Shown: one piece after another, positions 28,827-37,630 of the stretch
How positions within the stretch are numbered: the stretch's first letter is position 1
Layout: each line of letters starts with the position of its first letter
NCBI RefSeq assembly: GCF_900119825.1
Contig: NZ_FPKR01000015.1
Location: 1-64,000 of the forward strand
Direction of reading: 5' to 3'
From: Chitinimonas taiwanensis DSM 18899
Lineage (GTDB): Bacteria; Pseudomonadota; Gammaproteobacteria; Burkholderiales; Chitinimonadaceae
DNA: 64,000 nucleotides
The notes under the pieces: model-generated
Told to the model about the DNA's origin: nothing
Seen by the model: the letters and a program-made list of their open reading frames with translations, nothing else
Database searches by the model: none
Translations under genes and position numbers: made by a program

Positions 28827-29330
28827 TCATCGGGCCAGGAAATATTCATAACTGAGCGCCTGATCGAGATAGATCAGCACCTGGCCGCGAAAGGCCTGCA
28901 CCTCGACCGCGCTGAGGCCTTGCTTGCGGTCGGTATCGCGCAGCTTGGCCAGGGTGGCCGATACGCGCTGCAAGGCGTGTACGCTGGGTAGGCGCGCATC
29001 CGGCTCGCTCATGCCCTTCGCCTGCAGCCAGTCCTTGAGCTTGGCCTGCAGCGGGCCGCTGGGCTCTGGGCGCGCACCAGCCTGCAGGGCTAGCGCATCC
29101 AGTTCGCCGATGCGCTGGGCATAGGCGGCTTCGCGCTGGCTGAAGTCGGCGGCCTGGGTGCCGCCGGCCAGGCTGGCTAGCAGGGTCAGGGTGGCGATGC
29201 TATTGCGTTCTAGCCCGCTGACCACGGCGGGCTCGTAGGCTGGCGCCAGTTGGGTGGCGCAAGCCGACAGCAGCAGGCTGGCGGCCAGCAGCAGGGGGTG
29301 AAGACAGCGTGTTAGCCAGGCGGTGGGCAT
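28827..29330 (-). CDS. Predicted lipoprotein of unknown function
   Basis: The 167-residue precursor has a lipobox LLSAC (cysteine at about residue 23), followed by Ala, which predicts outer-membrane sorting. The mature region is helical. No family is recognised. It forms an operon with the small protein that follows directly. Confidence 0.65.
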   Translation of the reverse strand: MPTAWLTRCLHPLLLAASLLLSACATQLAPAYEPAVVSGLERNSIATLTLLASLAGGTQAADFSQREAAYAQRIGELDALALQAGARPEPSGPLQAKLKDWLQAKGMSEPDARLPSVHALQRVSATLAKLRDTDRKQGLSAVEVQAFRGQVLIYLDQALSYEYFLAR

Positions 29331-29395
29331 AGACGGGTACTCGATACGCGTTAGCCTCAGCATAGTGGGCGGCGCGTAATGCGCCCAAATGAACA

Positions 29396-29420
29396 CAGGC
29401 CACCCCAATGGGGCGGCCTG
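29396..29420 (-). terminator. Possible terminator of ahpF
   Basis: A GC-rich hairpin (CAGGCC/GGCCTG outer, CCCC/GGGG inner, one mismatch) lies 30 bp after the ahpF stop. The following minus-strand stretch has few T residues, so termination efficiency is uncertain. Confidence 0.4.
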
Positions 29421-29453
29421 CGTGGTGGCGCTGGGAAGCGCGGGCAGTGCGGT

Positions 29454-31016
29454 TTACTGGGCCTGGGTGCGGATCAGGTAATCGAAGGCACCGAGGCTGG
29501 CCTTGGCACCCTCGCCCATGGCGATGATGATCTGCTTGAACGGTACGGTGGTCGCGTCGCCCGAGGCAAAGATGCCAGGCACCGAGGTTTCGCCACGCTC
29601 GTTGACCTCAATCTCGCCACGCGGTGAGAGCTTGATCACATCGCGGGCAAAGTCGGTGTTCGGCAGCAGACCGATCTGCACGAAGATGCCTTCCAGCTCG
29701 ACCAGATGCTCCACACCGCTGCTGCGATCCTTGTACCTGAGGCCATTCACCTTCTGGCCATCGCCAACCACTTCGGTGGTCTGCGCCTGCAGGATCACCG
29801 TCACATTGGGCAGGCTGCGCAGCTTGTTCTGCAGCACGGCATCGGCACGCATGGCATCGCCGAATTCCAGCAGCGTCACATGGGACACGATGCCAGCGAG
29901 GTCAATCGCCGCTTCCACGCCCGAGTTGCCGCCACCGATCACCGCCACGCGCTTACCCTTGAATAGCGGGCCATCGCAGTGCGGGCAGAAGGCCACGCCC
30001 TTGTTCTTGTACTCGGCTTCACCGGGCACATTCATTTCGCGCCAGCGCGCACCGGTGGCCAGGATCAGCGCACGGCTCTTGAGCTTGGCACCCGAGGCGA
30101 GCTCTACCTCGTGCAGACCACCCGGCTGGGCGGCGGGCACGAGGGCAGCCACGCGCTGCAGATTCATCACGTCCACCTCGTAGTCGCGCACATGCTGATC
30201 GAGCGCGGCGGCCAGCTTCGGGCCTTCGGTGGCCTTCACCGAGATGAAGTTCTCGATGCCCAGGGTGTCGAGCACTTGGCCGCCGAAACGGTCGGCCACC
30301 ACGCCGGTACGGATGCCCTTGCGGGCGGCATAGATGGCGGCCGCGGCGCCGGATGGGCCACCGCCCACCACCAGCACATCGAAGGCCTCTTTTTCATTCA
30401 GCTTGGCCGCATCGCGTTCGGCTGCGCCGGTATCGATCTTGGCCAGAATCTCTTCCAGGCTCATGCGGCCCTGACCGAAGTGCGCGCCATTCAGGTAAAT
30501 GGCCGGCACGCCCATGATCTGGCGACGCTCGACTTCTTCCTGGAACAGCGCGCCATCGATCATGGTCGCGTCAAAGCCGGGGTTGAGCACCGCCAGGGTG
30601 TTCAGTGCCTGCACCACATCCGGGCAGTTATGGCAGGACAGCGAGATAAAGGTCTCGAAGCTGAACTTGCCCTCGATTGCCTTGATCTGTTCGATCTGCG
30701 CCGCTTCCAGCTTGGGCGCATAACCGCTCACCTGCAGCAGGGCCAGGACCAGCGAGGTGAACTCGTGGCCCATCGGGATGCCGGCAAAGTGCACGCGCGG
30801 GGTATCGCCCTGCTTGACGATGGCGAAGGACGGCTTGCGGGCGTTGCTGCCATCTTCACGTACGGTCACCTTGTCCGACAGCTCGGCCACTTCGCGCAGC
30901 AACTCGCGCACTTCGGCCGACTTCGCGCTGCCGTCCAGCGAGGCAATGAGTTCGATCGGGGCAACCAGACGTTCCAGATAGGCTTTGAGCTGGGCTTTGA
31001 TATTGCTGTCGAGCAT
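29454..31016 (-). CDS. ahpF: Alkyl hydroperoxide reductase subunit F
   Basis: A 520-residue flavoprotein. The N-terminal tandem thioredoxin-like domain carries CHNC (about residue 129); the C-terminal thioredoxin-reductase-like part has the FAD motif [17 protein letters not shown], the NADPH motif [15 protein letters not shown] and the redox pair CPHC. It passes electrons from NADH/NADPH to AhpC, which lies upstream in the same direction. GGAG precedes the ATG. The two genes are separated by 306 bp containing a palindromic element. Confidence 0.95.
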   Translation of the reverse strand: MLDSNIKAQLKAYLERLVAPIELIASLDGSAKSAEVRELLREVAELSDKVTVREDGSNARKPSFAIVKQGDTPRVHFAGIPMGHEFTSLVLALLQVSGYAPKLEAAQIEQIKAIEGKFSFETFISLSCHNCPDVVQALNTLAVLNPGFDATMIDGALFQEEVERRQIMGVPAIYLNGAHFGQGRMSLEEILAKIDTGAAERDAAKLNEKEAFDVLVVGGGPSGAAAAIYAARKGIRTGVVADRFGGQVLDTLGIENFISVKATEGPKLAAALDQHVRDYEVDVMNLQRVAALVPAAQPGGLHEVELASGAKLKSRALILATGARWREMNVPGEAEYKNKGVAFCPHCDGPLFKGKRVAVIGGGNSGVEAAIDLAGIVSHVTLLEFGDAMRADAVLQNKLRSLPNVTVILQAQTTEVVGDGQKVNGLRYKDRSSGVEHLVELEGIFVQIGLLPNTDFARDVIKLSPRGEIEVNERGETSVPGIFASGDATTVPFKQIIIAMGEGAKASLGAFDYLIRTQAQ

Positions 31017-31205
31017 GATGAATCTCCGAGTTCGAAAAGCATCCCCAGCCCGGCCGGTGCAAGGGAATCAGTAAAGGGTGCACAGGGGAAAAACCGCGGT
31101 ACGGACTTTCCTATGTACGCCATGAATGGGGTAGGAGCGGGCCGGGTGAATGAGCGCACCTGGGTTCAGGTGAAAAATCACTACCTTGCCCACGCCTACC
31201 GGGCT

Positions 31206-31325
31206 TAAGGCATTCAGCTCGCCTGGCGAGCGGCCCGAGCTTTGGTCGAGTAGCGCAACCGTACTTGAGTACGGCGAGCAACACAGGCCGAAGATCGGGT
31301 CGCGCAGCGGCGAGATGAAGCCTTA
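31206..31325. repeat. 120-bp imperfect palindromic element after ahpC
   Basis: The ends are near-perfect inverted repeats (31206-31223 and 31309-31325, TAAGGC...CTCGCC), the centre is a perfect hairpin (CCGTAC-TTGA-GTACGG, 31259-31274) and the arms between match partly, so the whole element can fold into one long hairpin. One end coincides with the ahpC stop codon. It could be a MITE- or REP-like interspersed repeat, or an RNA structure that separates ahpC from ahpF. Only one copy is in the window. Confidence 0.65.
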
Positions 31326-31892
31326 GATCTTGCCGACCAGATCCAGCGACGGTGCCAGGGTAGCGGCGCCTTCTTGCCACTTGGCCGGGCACACTTCACC
31401 CGGGTGGCTGGCCACGTACTGGGCAGCCTTCACCTTGCGCAGCAGCTCTTCGGCGTTACGGCCGATGCCGCCAGCGTTGATTTCGATGATCTGGATCTTG
31501 CCTTGCGGGTCAACCACGAAGGTGCCACGCTCGGCCAGACCGGCTTCTTCGATCATCACGCCGAAGTTGCGGGTGATGGTGCCGGTGGGGTCGCCGATCA
31601 GCGGGTACTGGATCTTGCCGATGGTTTCCGAGGTGTCGTGCCAGGCCTTGTGGGTGAAGTGGGTGTCGGTGGACACGCCGTAGATTTCCACGCCCAGCTT
31701 CTGGAATTCCGCGTAGTTGTCGGCCAGGTCGCCCAGCTCGGTCGGGCAAACGAAGGTGAAGTCGGCCGGGTAGAAGAAGAACACCGACCACTTGCCCTTC
31801 ACGCTGGCGTCGCTGACTTCAACGAACTTGCCGCCATGGAAAGCGGTGGCCTTGAAAGGTTTGATTTCGGTGTTGATCAGGGATACGGACAT
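31323..31892 (-). CDS. ahpC: Alkyl hydroperoxide reductase subunit C (peroxiredoxin)
   Basis: A 189-residue typical 2-Cys peroxiredoxin: peroxidatic cysteine in [12 protein letters not shown] (residue about 49) and resolving cysteine in GEVCPAKW (about 168). It reduces peroxides in the cytoplasm with AhpF as electron donor. CCAGGAGAAAACCC precedes the ATG. A sigma70 promoter and an OxyR-like site lie upstream. Confidence 0.96.
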   Translation of the reverse strand: MSVSLINTEIKPFKATAFHGGKFVEVSDASVKGKWSVFFFYPADFTFVCPTELGDLADNYAEFQKLGVEIYGVSTDTHFTHKAWHDTSETIGKIQYPLIGDPTGTITRNFGVMIEEAGLAERGTFVVDPQGKIQIIEINAGGIGRNAEELLRKVKAAQYVASHPGEVCPAKWQEGAATLAPSLDLVGKI

Positions 31893-31938
31893 GGGTTTTC
31901 TCCTGGTTGAAGGTGAACAGAACTACGCAACGGGGCGA

Positions 31939-31967
31939 ACTATAGGTGCTGAGCAAACATTGCTCAA
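31939..31967 (-). promoter_or_regulatory. Sigma70 promoter of ahpC
   Basis: On the minus strand TTGAGC (31962-31967) and TATAGT (31939-31944) are separated by exactly 17 bp, five and five of six bases being consensus. The transcript would start about 40 bp before the ahpC ATG. Confidence 0.75.
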
Positions 31968-32004
31968 ATTGATTGTTTTAAAAATTTAAATAGCAAATGG
32001 CTAT
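31968..32004 (-). promoter_or_regulatory. OxyR-like binding site
   Basis: Plus-strand tetranucleotides ATTG, TAAA, ATAG and CTAT are each separated by 7 bp, matching the OxyR pattern ATAG-7-CTAT-7-ATAG-7-CTAT in 12 of 16 positions, the distal half-site being perfect. The site abuts the -35 box of the ahpC promoter, the expected place for an OxyR-activated gene. Confidence 0.6.
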
Positions 32005-32122
32005 CATTGACGCGTGCAGCCGTCGTGCAGCACCACGCATGGTGGAGGTGGGCACGCTACCGGCGTATGAAAAGCGCGCTGCCGCTCCGCGCAAATGCGA
32101 AGTTTTCGACCAGCGGTAGGGG

Positions 32123-32809
32123 CTAATCGCCCCCGCCGCCGCAACCACCCCCACAGCCACCGCCGTCTCCGCCGCCACCATCGCTATCGCTGCTCGAGCC
32201 GTCGCTGCCACCATCGCCGCCGCCACAGCTGCCCAGCGCGCCGCCGCAGTGCACGGCGCTGCTGCCATCCGTGCTGCGCTGCACGCCGCTGCAGTCGGGT
32301 ACATAGCGGTAGCCATTGACGATCTGCAGCTTGCTGTCCAGCGCGAACAGCAGCGGCAGGCGTGTCGGTGCGCGCGGGTTGATATGTTCTTCCTGGCAGA
32401 CCTCACGCCAGCAGCGCTGCAGGCCGGCATCCGATGCTGCGCTGCTGCCCATGATGGCGGCCGGCGTGTGGTGGAAGAAGCGTCCAAAGGCCTGCTGGCA
32501 GAATGCTTGGTAGTTGCGCGTGTAGAGGATGAACTCATGCCATAGATCGTCGGCCACCTGGGATGGCATGGACACGAATTGCTGGCCGCTGTGCAGATGA
32601 GCGAGGAAGAACTGGCGCAGACCATTGGCCACCAGCTGGCAGTCCTTCAGGCTCAGCTGCGGATGCTGCTTGCGCAGCCGTTCGAACAGGCCGTACGGAA
32701 AGCTGTAATGACGGATAAAGGCATCGCGCTGCAGACGCTGGTAGCGGCGCAAGAACCAGTTGGCGACCAACAGTACCAGCAGGGCAAATAGGATCAGCAG
32801 AATAGGCAT
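32123..32809 (-). CDS. Membrane-anchored protein with Gly/Cys-rich tail
   Basis: A 228-residue protein with an N-terminal TM (PILLILFALLVLLVANWFL), a middle domain with the repeatedly seen pattern ADDLWHEFILYTRNYQAFC...FFHHTP (glycine-rich-domain-like family) and a C-terminal 45-residue tail of almost only Gly, Ser, Asp and Cys, ending in CGGGCGGGGD. The middle motif is conserved among proteobacterial proteins of unknown function, and such Gly-Cys tails are common in them. The histidines and tail cysteines could bind metal; this is inference. Confidence 0.65.
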   Translation of the reverse strand: MPILLILFALLVLLVANWFLRRYQRLQRDAFIRHYSFPYGLFERLRKQHPQLSLKDCQLVANGLRQFFLAHLHSGQQFVSMPSQVADDLWHEFILYTRNYQAFCQQAFGRFFHHTPAAIMGSSAASDAGLQRCWREVCQEEHINPRAPTRLPLLFALDSKLQIVNGYRYVPDCSGVQRSTDGSSAVHCGGALGSCGGGDGGSDGSSSDSDGGGGDGGGCGGGCGGGGD

Positions 32810-32836
32810 GGTGGGCGGATCAATCGATGGAAGGTT

Positions 32837-33253
32837 TCAGGCGCCGCGTTGGGCGCTGGGTAGCGCATAGGTGCCGGTCGCATGGGCGACCAGCTCAGTG
32901 TTGCCGGCAGAGTACAGACTGACTTCGCCCATGATCAGGCTACGCCCGACCTTGAGCAGCCGGCATTCGGCCAGCACATCGCAGTCGGCGCTCGGCTTGC
33001 GCAGGAAGTTGATCGTCAGATTGCTGGTCACCGCCAGCGGTACGATGCCGATCTCGCCGAGGATGGCCACGTACAGCGCCACATCGGCCAAGGTCATCAG
33101 CACGGGGCCGGATACGGTGCCGCCTGGGCGCAGCTCGGCAAAGCCGACCGGGTGGCGCACGGTGGCCGCGCGCGCACCGACCGCTTCGACCACGCATTTA
33201 CTTTGGGGAAACTCCGCCGCCAGAAAGGCGACGATCTCGGCTTGGCTGGCCAT
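32837..33253 (-). CDS. Hotdog-fold thioesterase (PaaI-like)
   Basis: The 138-residue protein has a hotdog core with LRPGGTVSGPVLMTLADVALY, the substrate-binding and catalytic helix region of PaaI/YigI-type acyl-CoA thioesterases, followed by SNLTINFLRKP. It probably cleaves aryl- or acyl-CoA thioesters; substrate unknown. It starts at ATG 33253 and sits 32 bp after the GNAT gene, so co-transcription is likely. Confidence 0.8.
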   Translation of the reverse strand: MASQAEIVAFLAAEFPQSKCVVEAVGARAATVRHPVGFAELRPGGTVSGPVLMTLADVALYVAILGEIGIVPLAVTSNLTINFLRKPSADCDVLAECRLLKVGRSLIMGEVSLYSAGNTELVAHATGTYALPSAQRGA

Positions 33254-33285
33254 GGGTTGTCCTGGGCTAAGTGATCGGCGCCAGC

Positions 33286-33855
33286 TTAGCGACTTCCCGC
33301 CGCGCTGGCAGCCTGGACGTGGTCCGCCTCCGTTACTGCAGCCTGGTATCGATAGATGTCGTCCTGACTGGCCTCTCCATGCAGTTCGGCCGCTTCGCGG
33401 CGCAAGAAACGAAAGCCAGCCTTCTGCAGCACGCGGATTGAGGCGAGGTGGCGATGGTCGGCCGCCGCCAGTATGGCGCGGCCCGGTAGGCGCCGGGCCA
33501 GTTCACCCAGCAGCCAGCGCAGCGCTTCACTCGCATAGCCCTGACCCCAGTGGGCGGGCGCGAATTTATAACCCACCCATAGCAGGCCATCGGCAAAGAC
33601 GGTGGCTTGCAGTGTGCCGATGCACTGGTGTGAGCTGCGTTCGCGCACCACCCAGTTCAGCCACAGCTCGCCGCTGTCGGCCGGCGCGCCGGCGGCAAAC
33701 TCGCCATAGCCGCGTTGCAGGTCGGCCAGGGTGGCGGGTGGCTTTCCCGGGATGTAGCGATACAGCTCGGCCGGCTGAAAGGGGTCGAAGAGCTCGGCCG
33801 CATGGCTGGGGCGCAGCACTTCCATGTTCAGGCGTGGGGTCTGTGTGTCGGACAT
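33286..33855 (-). CDS. GNAT family N-acetyltransferase (RimJ/RimL-like)
   Basis: A 189-residue protein of the GNAT_3 (RimJ/RimL) type, recognised from ELYRYIPGKPPATL, WVGYKFAPAHWGQGYASEAL with the acetyl-CoA loop (HWGQGYASEA) and SIRVLQKAGFRFLRREAAELHG. These enzymes acetylate protein N-termini or small molecules. The gene begins 13 bp after the murein endopeptidase gene ends, in the same direction. Confidence 0.82.
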   Translation of the reverse strand: MSDTQTPRLNMEVLRPSHAAELFDPFQPAELYRYIPGKPPATLADLQRGYGEFAAGAPADSGELWLNWVVRERSSHQCIGTLQATVFADGLLWVGYKFAPAHWGQGYASEALRWLLGELARRLPGRAILAAADHRHLASIRVLQKAGFRFLRREAAELHGEASQDDIYRYQAAVTEADHVQAASAAGSR

Positions 33856-33868
33856 GAGCGAAGTGGGT

Positions 33869-34552
33869 CTAGAGCGGTCGGCAGGGCAGGGCGAAGTCGA
33901 TATGGTAGTGCTCGTCGTGACGCACCCAGGGTTTGCCGCGCATGAAGTGCAGCTGTCCGCGCAGATAGGCGCCGCGCGGGGTGGCGAACAGGGCGGGCAG
34001 GTAGGCGCGTTCGATGATCACCTGCTGGATGCCGATGCCCTGTTTTTGCGCGGCGCGGTGCAGTTGGTACAGATGTTCGGCCAGGGCCGGGAAGTCGATC
34101 CGGTAGGTATCCAGCCGACCTTGCGCATCGAACTCCAGGTCGTAGCCAAAGCGGCTTGAGATGGCCGTGGGCAGCGGGACTGACTCGCCGGACGGATTGA
34201 GCACCGGCACGAAAAAATCCACCGATAGACCGTTCTGATGGGTGCGATGCGGGGCGAAGCGACCGCCCTGGGCGAGACCGGTTTCGCCATACACATAGTG
34301 CTTGCCCGGCGCGCTGTCCTGCAGCGCGACATAGGCGGCCAGTACGCTAGCCGCCACCTTCTCGTGCACATGGGTGCGCCCGGCTGCGGCCGCGAGGCGG
34401 CTATAGCTGTGGAAATTGGGGCCACTGATGGGCAGGCGTACGCTGCCTTCGATGCGTCCACGGCTGACCGTACCGAAACATTGGCTGGCACTGGCTGGAA
34501 CAAGCAACAGGCAAATGCCGAGCAGGGCAAGCAGGCGGGATGGCATGGGCAT
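33869..34552 (-). CDS. Penicillin-insensitive murein endopeptidase (MepA, M74)-like
   Basis: The 227-residue precursor has a signal peptide and matches MepA: the zinc-site motif HRTHQNGLSVDFF (residues about 130-142) and the C-terminal HDEHYHIDF. MepA cleaves D-Ala-meso-DAP cross-links in the periplasm. It is a little shorter than E. coli MepA (274 residues). Two ATGs at 34552 and 34546 are equally possible; neither has a strong ribosome-binding site. Confidence 0.8.
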   Translation of the reverse strand: MPMPSRLLALLGICLLLVPASASQCFGTVSRGRIEGSVRLPISGPNFHSYSRLAAAAGRTHVHEKVAASVLAAYVALQDSAPGKHYVYGETGLAQGGRFAPHRTHQNGLSVDFFVPVLNPSGESVPLPTAISSRFGYDLEFDAQGRLDTYRIDFPALAEHLYQLHRAAQKQGIGIQQVIIERAYLPALFATPRGAYLRGQLHFMRGKPWVRHDEHYHIDFALPCRPL

Positions 34553-34615
34553 GGCAATACGGGGGGCTGGCGGATGGGCCGCCAGCTTGCCATGTTTGCC
34601 GCTGCAAGTGGGCGA

Positions 34616-35371
34616 CTAGGGATAGCGCGCGCGCAGGCGGGCCAACTCGCCCGAGAGGTGCAATTGCTGCAGCGCGGCCTCGATGCGGCGCTGGGTTTCC
34701 AGCGGCAGGCCGCGTTGTATGGCCAAGTATTGCTGCTGGGTATTGAGCACGATGGGCAGGATGCGCACACGCTGCTGGAGCTTGAGCGCAGCAATCTCGG
34801 CCTGCAGGCCGAAGTCGTGCCGGAAGTAGAAACGCCCCATGCCGGCCAGCAGCTTCTTCAGATTATCCGGCTGGTCATAGCCGCTACCGTCAATGTGTAG
34901 GCCGGGTTGTGACTGCAACCACATCGCCGAGCCGCTGCCGCGGTTGACCAGGATCACACCGTCCTTGCCCAGTGCGCGCAGCTCATCCAGATTGCGGATC
35001 TGTATCGGATCGTCGGCACGCACGGCCAAGCGGTTATGCAGTTCGAGGATGGGCGGCTCGAGGAAACGTATCGTTGCCTCGCGCTCCGGCGTCTTGCTCA
35101 GGCAAGCGAAGATATCGAGCTGGCCGCTTTGCAACAGGGCCAGCATGCGGTTGACCGGCATGGTCTGCTCAAGACCGCTGAAACGCAGGCCGGGATCGAT
35201 CTGGTTCAGTGCGAGCAGTACCTCGGCGCAATAGCCGCCAGCCATGCTCTGGCCGGGTGCCAGCGGCAGATAACGCGGGCGCGCATCTTCCTGGGCCGTG
35301 GTTCGCAGGATGGGGAGTTCGCCGGCCAAGGCGCCGGCCAGCAGCATCAGGGGGAGTAAGTGGCGCAACAT
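34616..35371 (-). CDS. Periplasmic solute-binding protein family 3-like
   Basis: A 251-residue exported protein (signal peptide about 1-17). The fold is of the amino-acid-binding family (SBP_bac_3): RTTAQEDARPRYLPL start, YCAEVLLALNQ, MLALLQSGQLDIFAC and a late GLPLETQRRIEAALQQL hinge. No ABC permease or ATPase genes are adjacent, so it may act as a sensor or orphan binding protein rather than a transporter component. Confidence 0.7.
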   Translation of the reverse strand: MLRHLLPLMLLAGALAGELPILRTTAQEDARPRYLPLAPGQSMAGGYCAEVLLALNQIDPGLRFSGLEQTMPVNRMLALLQSGQLDIFACLSKTPEREATIRFLEPPILELHNRLAVRADDPIQIRNLDELRALGKDGVILVNRGSGSAMWLQSQPGLHIDGSGYDQPDNLKKLLAGMGRFYFRHDFGLQAEIAALKLQQRVRILPIVLNTQQQYLAIQRGLPLETQRRIEAALQQLHLSGELARLRARYP

Positions 35372-35532
35372 GACAAGCTCCCAGGGAAAACGGTTCTCTC
35401 CTCCGGGCTGTCTGCCTCGCCGGGCAGTGGCTGTTATCGCTTCAGTCTAGTTCAGACTGCCCGCACCATGCCAGCTGGGCACCCGCTTCGGATGATCGGC
35501 AGGCGCAGCGCCAGGCGCACGCAGTTGGCCAG

Positions 35533-35568
35533 AAAAAAGCCGATACCGTGCATTCACGGTATCGGCTT
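35533..35568 (-). terminator. Intrinsic terminator of htpG
   Basis: A 14-bp perfect stem (35537-35550 with 35555-35568) with a CATT loop is flanked on the left by a plus-strand A run, giving a U tract on the minus-strand transcript. It lies 27 bp after the htpG stop codon. Confidence 0.9.
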
Positions 35569-35594
35569 GGGTCGGCCCGCCCGAGGGAGGACGT

Positions 35595-37484
35595 TTAGTG
35601 CGACATGGCCAGCATCAGGCCATTCAGGCGCTTCACGAAGCCGGCCGGGTCTTCCAATGTGCCGCCTTCGGCAAGCAGGGCCTGGTCGAACAGGATGTGC
35701 GCCCAGTCCTCGAAGCGCTCGCCAGCCGCCTCGGCCTTCAGCTTGCCCACCAGCACATGGTCGGGGTTGATTTCCAGAATCGGCTTGGAGCCACCGACAT
35801 TCTGGCCGATGGACTTCAGGAGGCGCTCCATATTGCCGCTCATCGCATGCTCGTCGGCCACCAGGCAAGCCGGGCTGTCGGTCAGACGGTGGGTAATGCG
35901 CACTTCCTTGACCCGTTCGCCCAGCGTGGCCTGCACCTTCTCGACCAGCTCCTTGAAGGCATCCGCCTTGGCTTCCTGTTCCTTCTTCTCGGCCTCGTCT
36001 TCCAGCGCACCCAGGTCCAGGCCACCCTTGGCCACCGAGGCGAGCTCCTTGCCCTCGAATTCGCTCAGGCTGGACACGAACCACTCGTCCACGCGGTCGC
36101 TCAGCAGCAGCACCTCGATGCCCTTCTTGCGGAAGATTTCCAGGTGCGGGCTGTTCTTGGCCGCGCCAAACGAGTCGGCGGTCACGTAGTAGATCTTGTC
36201 CTGGCCTTCCTTCATACGGCCGAGGTAGTCCTTCAGCGACACGGTTTGCGCTTCCGAATCGGTGGCGGTGGTGGCAAAGCGGCACAGGCCGGCGATGCGT
36301 TCCTTATTGGCGTGGTCTTCGCCTACGCCTTCCTTGACCACCTTGCCGAATTCCTTCCAGAAGCTCGCGTAGTCGTCCTGACGGTTCTCGGCGATGTCTT
36401 CCAAGAGGCCGAGCACCTTCTTCACGCAGCCTGCCTTGATCTGCTCGATATCCTTGCTGTGCTGGAGGATTTCGCGGCTCACGTTCAGCGGCAGATCATT
36501 GCTGTCGATCACGCCGCGGATAAAGCGCAGGTACTGCGGCAGCAGCTTCTCGGCGTCTTCCAGAATGAACACGCGCTTCACGAACAGCTTCACGCCATGG
36601 CGGCGCTCGCGCTCATACAGATCGAAGGGCGCGCGCTTGGGGATGTAGAGCAGCTCGGTGTATTCCTGACGGCCTTCCACGCGCGCATGGCTCCAGGCCA
36701 GTGGCTCTTCCCAGTCGTGGCTCACATGCTTGTAGAACTGCTTGTACTCGTCTTCCGAGATGTCGTTCTTGCTGCGCGTCCACAGCGCATTGGCCTTGTT
36801 CACGGTTTCCAGCTCGTCCGAGACGATCACCTCGCCGTTCTCGCCGTAGCTATTGCCCTTCTTCATGCGGATGGGCAGGGTGATGTGGTCCGAGTACTTC
36901 TTGATGATGGACTTCAGGCGCCAGTCGTCGAGGAACTCGTCCTCGCCTTCCTTCAGATGCAACACGATCTCAGTGCCGCGCCCGGTCTTTTCCACGTCCT
37001 CGATGCTGAACTCACCGGCGCCTTCGCTTTCCCAGCGCGTGGCGCTGGTCTCGCCGGCGCGGCGGGTGGTCAGCGTCACGCGGTCGGCTACGATAAAGGC
37101 CGAGTAAAAGCCCACGCCGAACTGACCGATCAGATTGGCATCCTTCTGTGCGTCACCCGACAGCTTGCCGAAGAATTCCTTGGTGCCCGAGCGCGCGATC
37201 GTGCCGATATTGGCAATCACCTCGTCGCGCGTCATGCCGATGCCGTTGTCGGCGATGGTGACGGTGCGCGCATCCTTGTCGAAGCTGACGTCGATATGCA
37301 GGCTGCCATCGCCCTCGTACAGCGCGTCATTGTTCAGCGATTCGAACTTGAGCTTGTCGCAGGCATCGCTGGCGTTCGAGACCAGCTCGCGCAGGAAAAT
37401 CTCCTTGTTCGAATACAGGGAGTGAATCATCAACTGCAGCAGTTGTTTGGTTTCTGCCTGGAAGCCCAGGGTTTGCTTGCTCAT
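35595..37484 (-). CDS. htpG: Chaperone protein HtpG (Hsp90)
   Basis: The 629-residue protein has the full bacterial Hsp90 layout: N-terminal ATPase with [18 protein letters not shown] and [11 protein letters not shown], a middle domain with [13 protein letters not shown], and the C-terminal dimerisation domain. A charged tail motif MEEVD is absent, as in all bacterial homologues. It assists maturation of client proteins after heat or other stress. The ATG at 37484 follows GAGGTGAT. A heat-shock-type promoter lies upstream. Confidence 0.97.
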   Translation of the reverse strand: MSKQTLGFQAETKQLLQLMIHSLYSNKEIFLRELVSNASDACDKLKFESLNNDALYEGDGSLHIDVSFDKDARTVTIADNGIGMTRDEVIANIGTIARSGTKEFFGKLSGDAQKDANLIGQFGVGFYSAFIVADRVTLTTRRAGETSATRWESEGAGEFSIEDVEKTGRGTEIVLHLKEGEDEFLDDWRLKSIIKKYSDHITLPIRMKKGNSYGENGEVIVSDELETVNKANALWTRSKNDISEDEYKQFYKHVSHDWEEPLAWSHARVEGRQEYTELLYIPKRAPFDLYERERRHGVKLFVKRVFILEDAEKLLPQYLRFIRGVIDSNDLPLNVSREILQHSKDIEQIKAGCVKKVLGLLEDIAENRQDDYASFWKEFGKVVKEGVGEDHANKERIAGLCRFATTATDSEAQTVSLKDYLGRMKEGQDKIYYVTADSFGAAKNSPHLEIFRKKGIEVLLLSDRVDEWFVSSLSEFEGKELASVAKGGLDLGALEDEAEKKEQEAKADAFKELVEKVQATLGERVKEVRITHRLTDSPACLVADEHAMSGNMERLLKSIGQNVGGSKPILEINPDHVLVGKLKAEAAGERFEDWAHILFDQALLAEGGTLEDPAGFVKRLNGLMLAMSH

Positions 37485-37527
37485 ATCAATCACCTCGTTA
37501 CGACTGGGGTTTTAATGCTCTGGCCGC

Positions 37528-37556
37528 TAGATAGGTACGCCCGGGCTGATTTCAAG
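37528..37556 (-). promoter_or_regulatory. Sigma32-type heat-shock promoter of htpG
   Basis: On the minus strand CTTGAAA (37550-37556) and CCTATCTA (37528-37535) are 14 bp apart, close to the sigma32 consensus CTTGAAA-(11-16)-CCCCATNT. The predicted start lies about 35 bp before the htpG ATG. Expected biologically for htpG. Confidence 0.65.
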
Positions 37557-37630
37557 AGCAGCTTGTACAAAGCACCGCAAGCGATACGCAGCCCGCGAGG
37601 CGTTGACGCCTGGGGCTGCGCGACCAGCGC

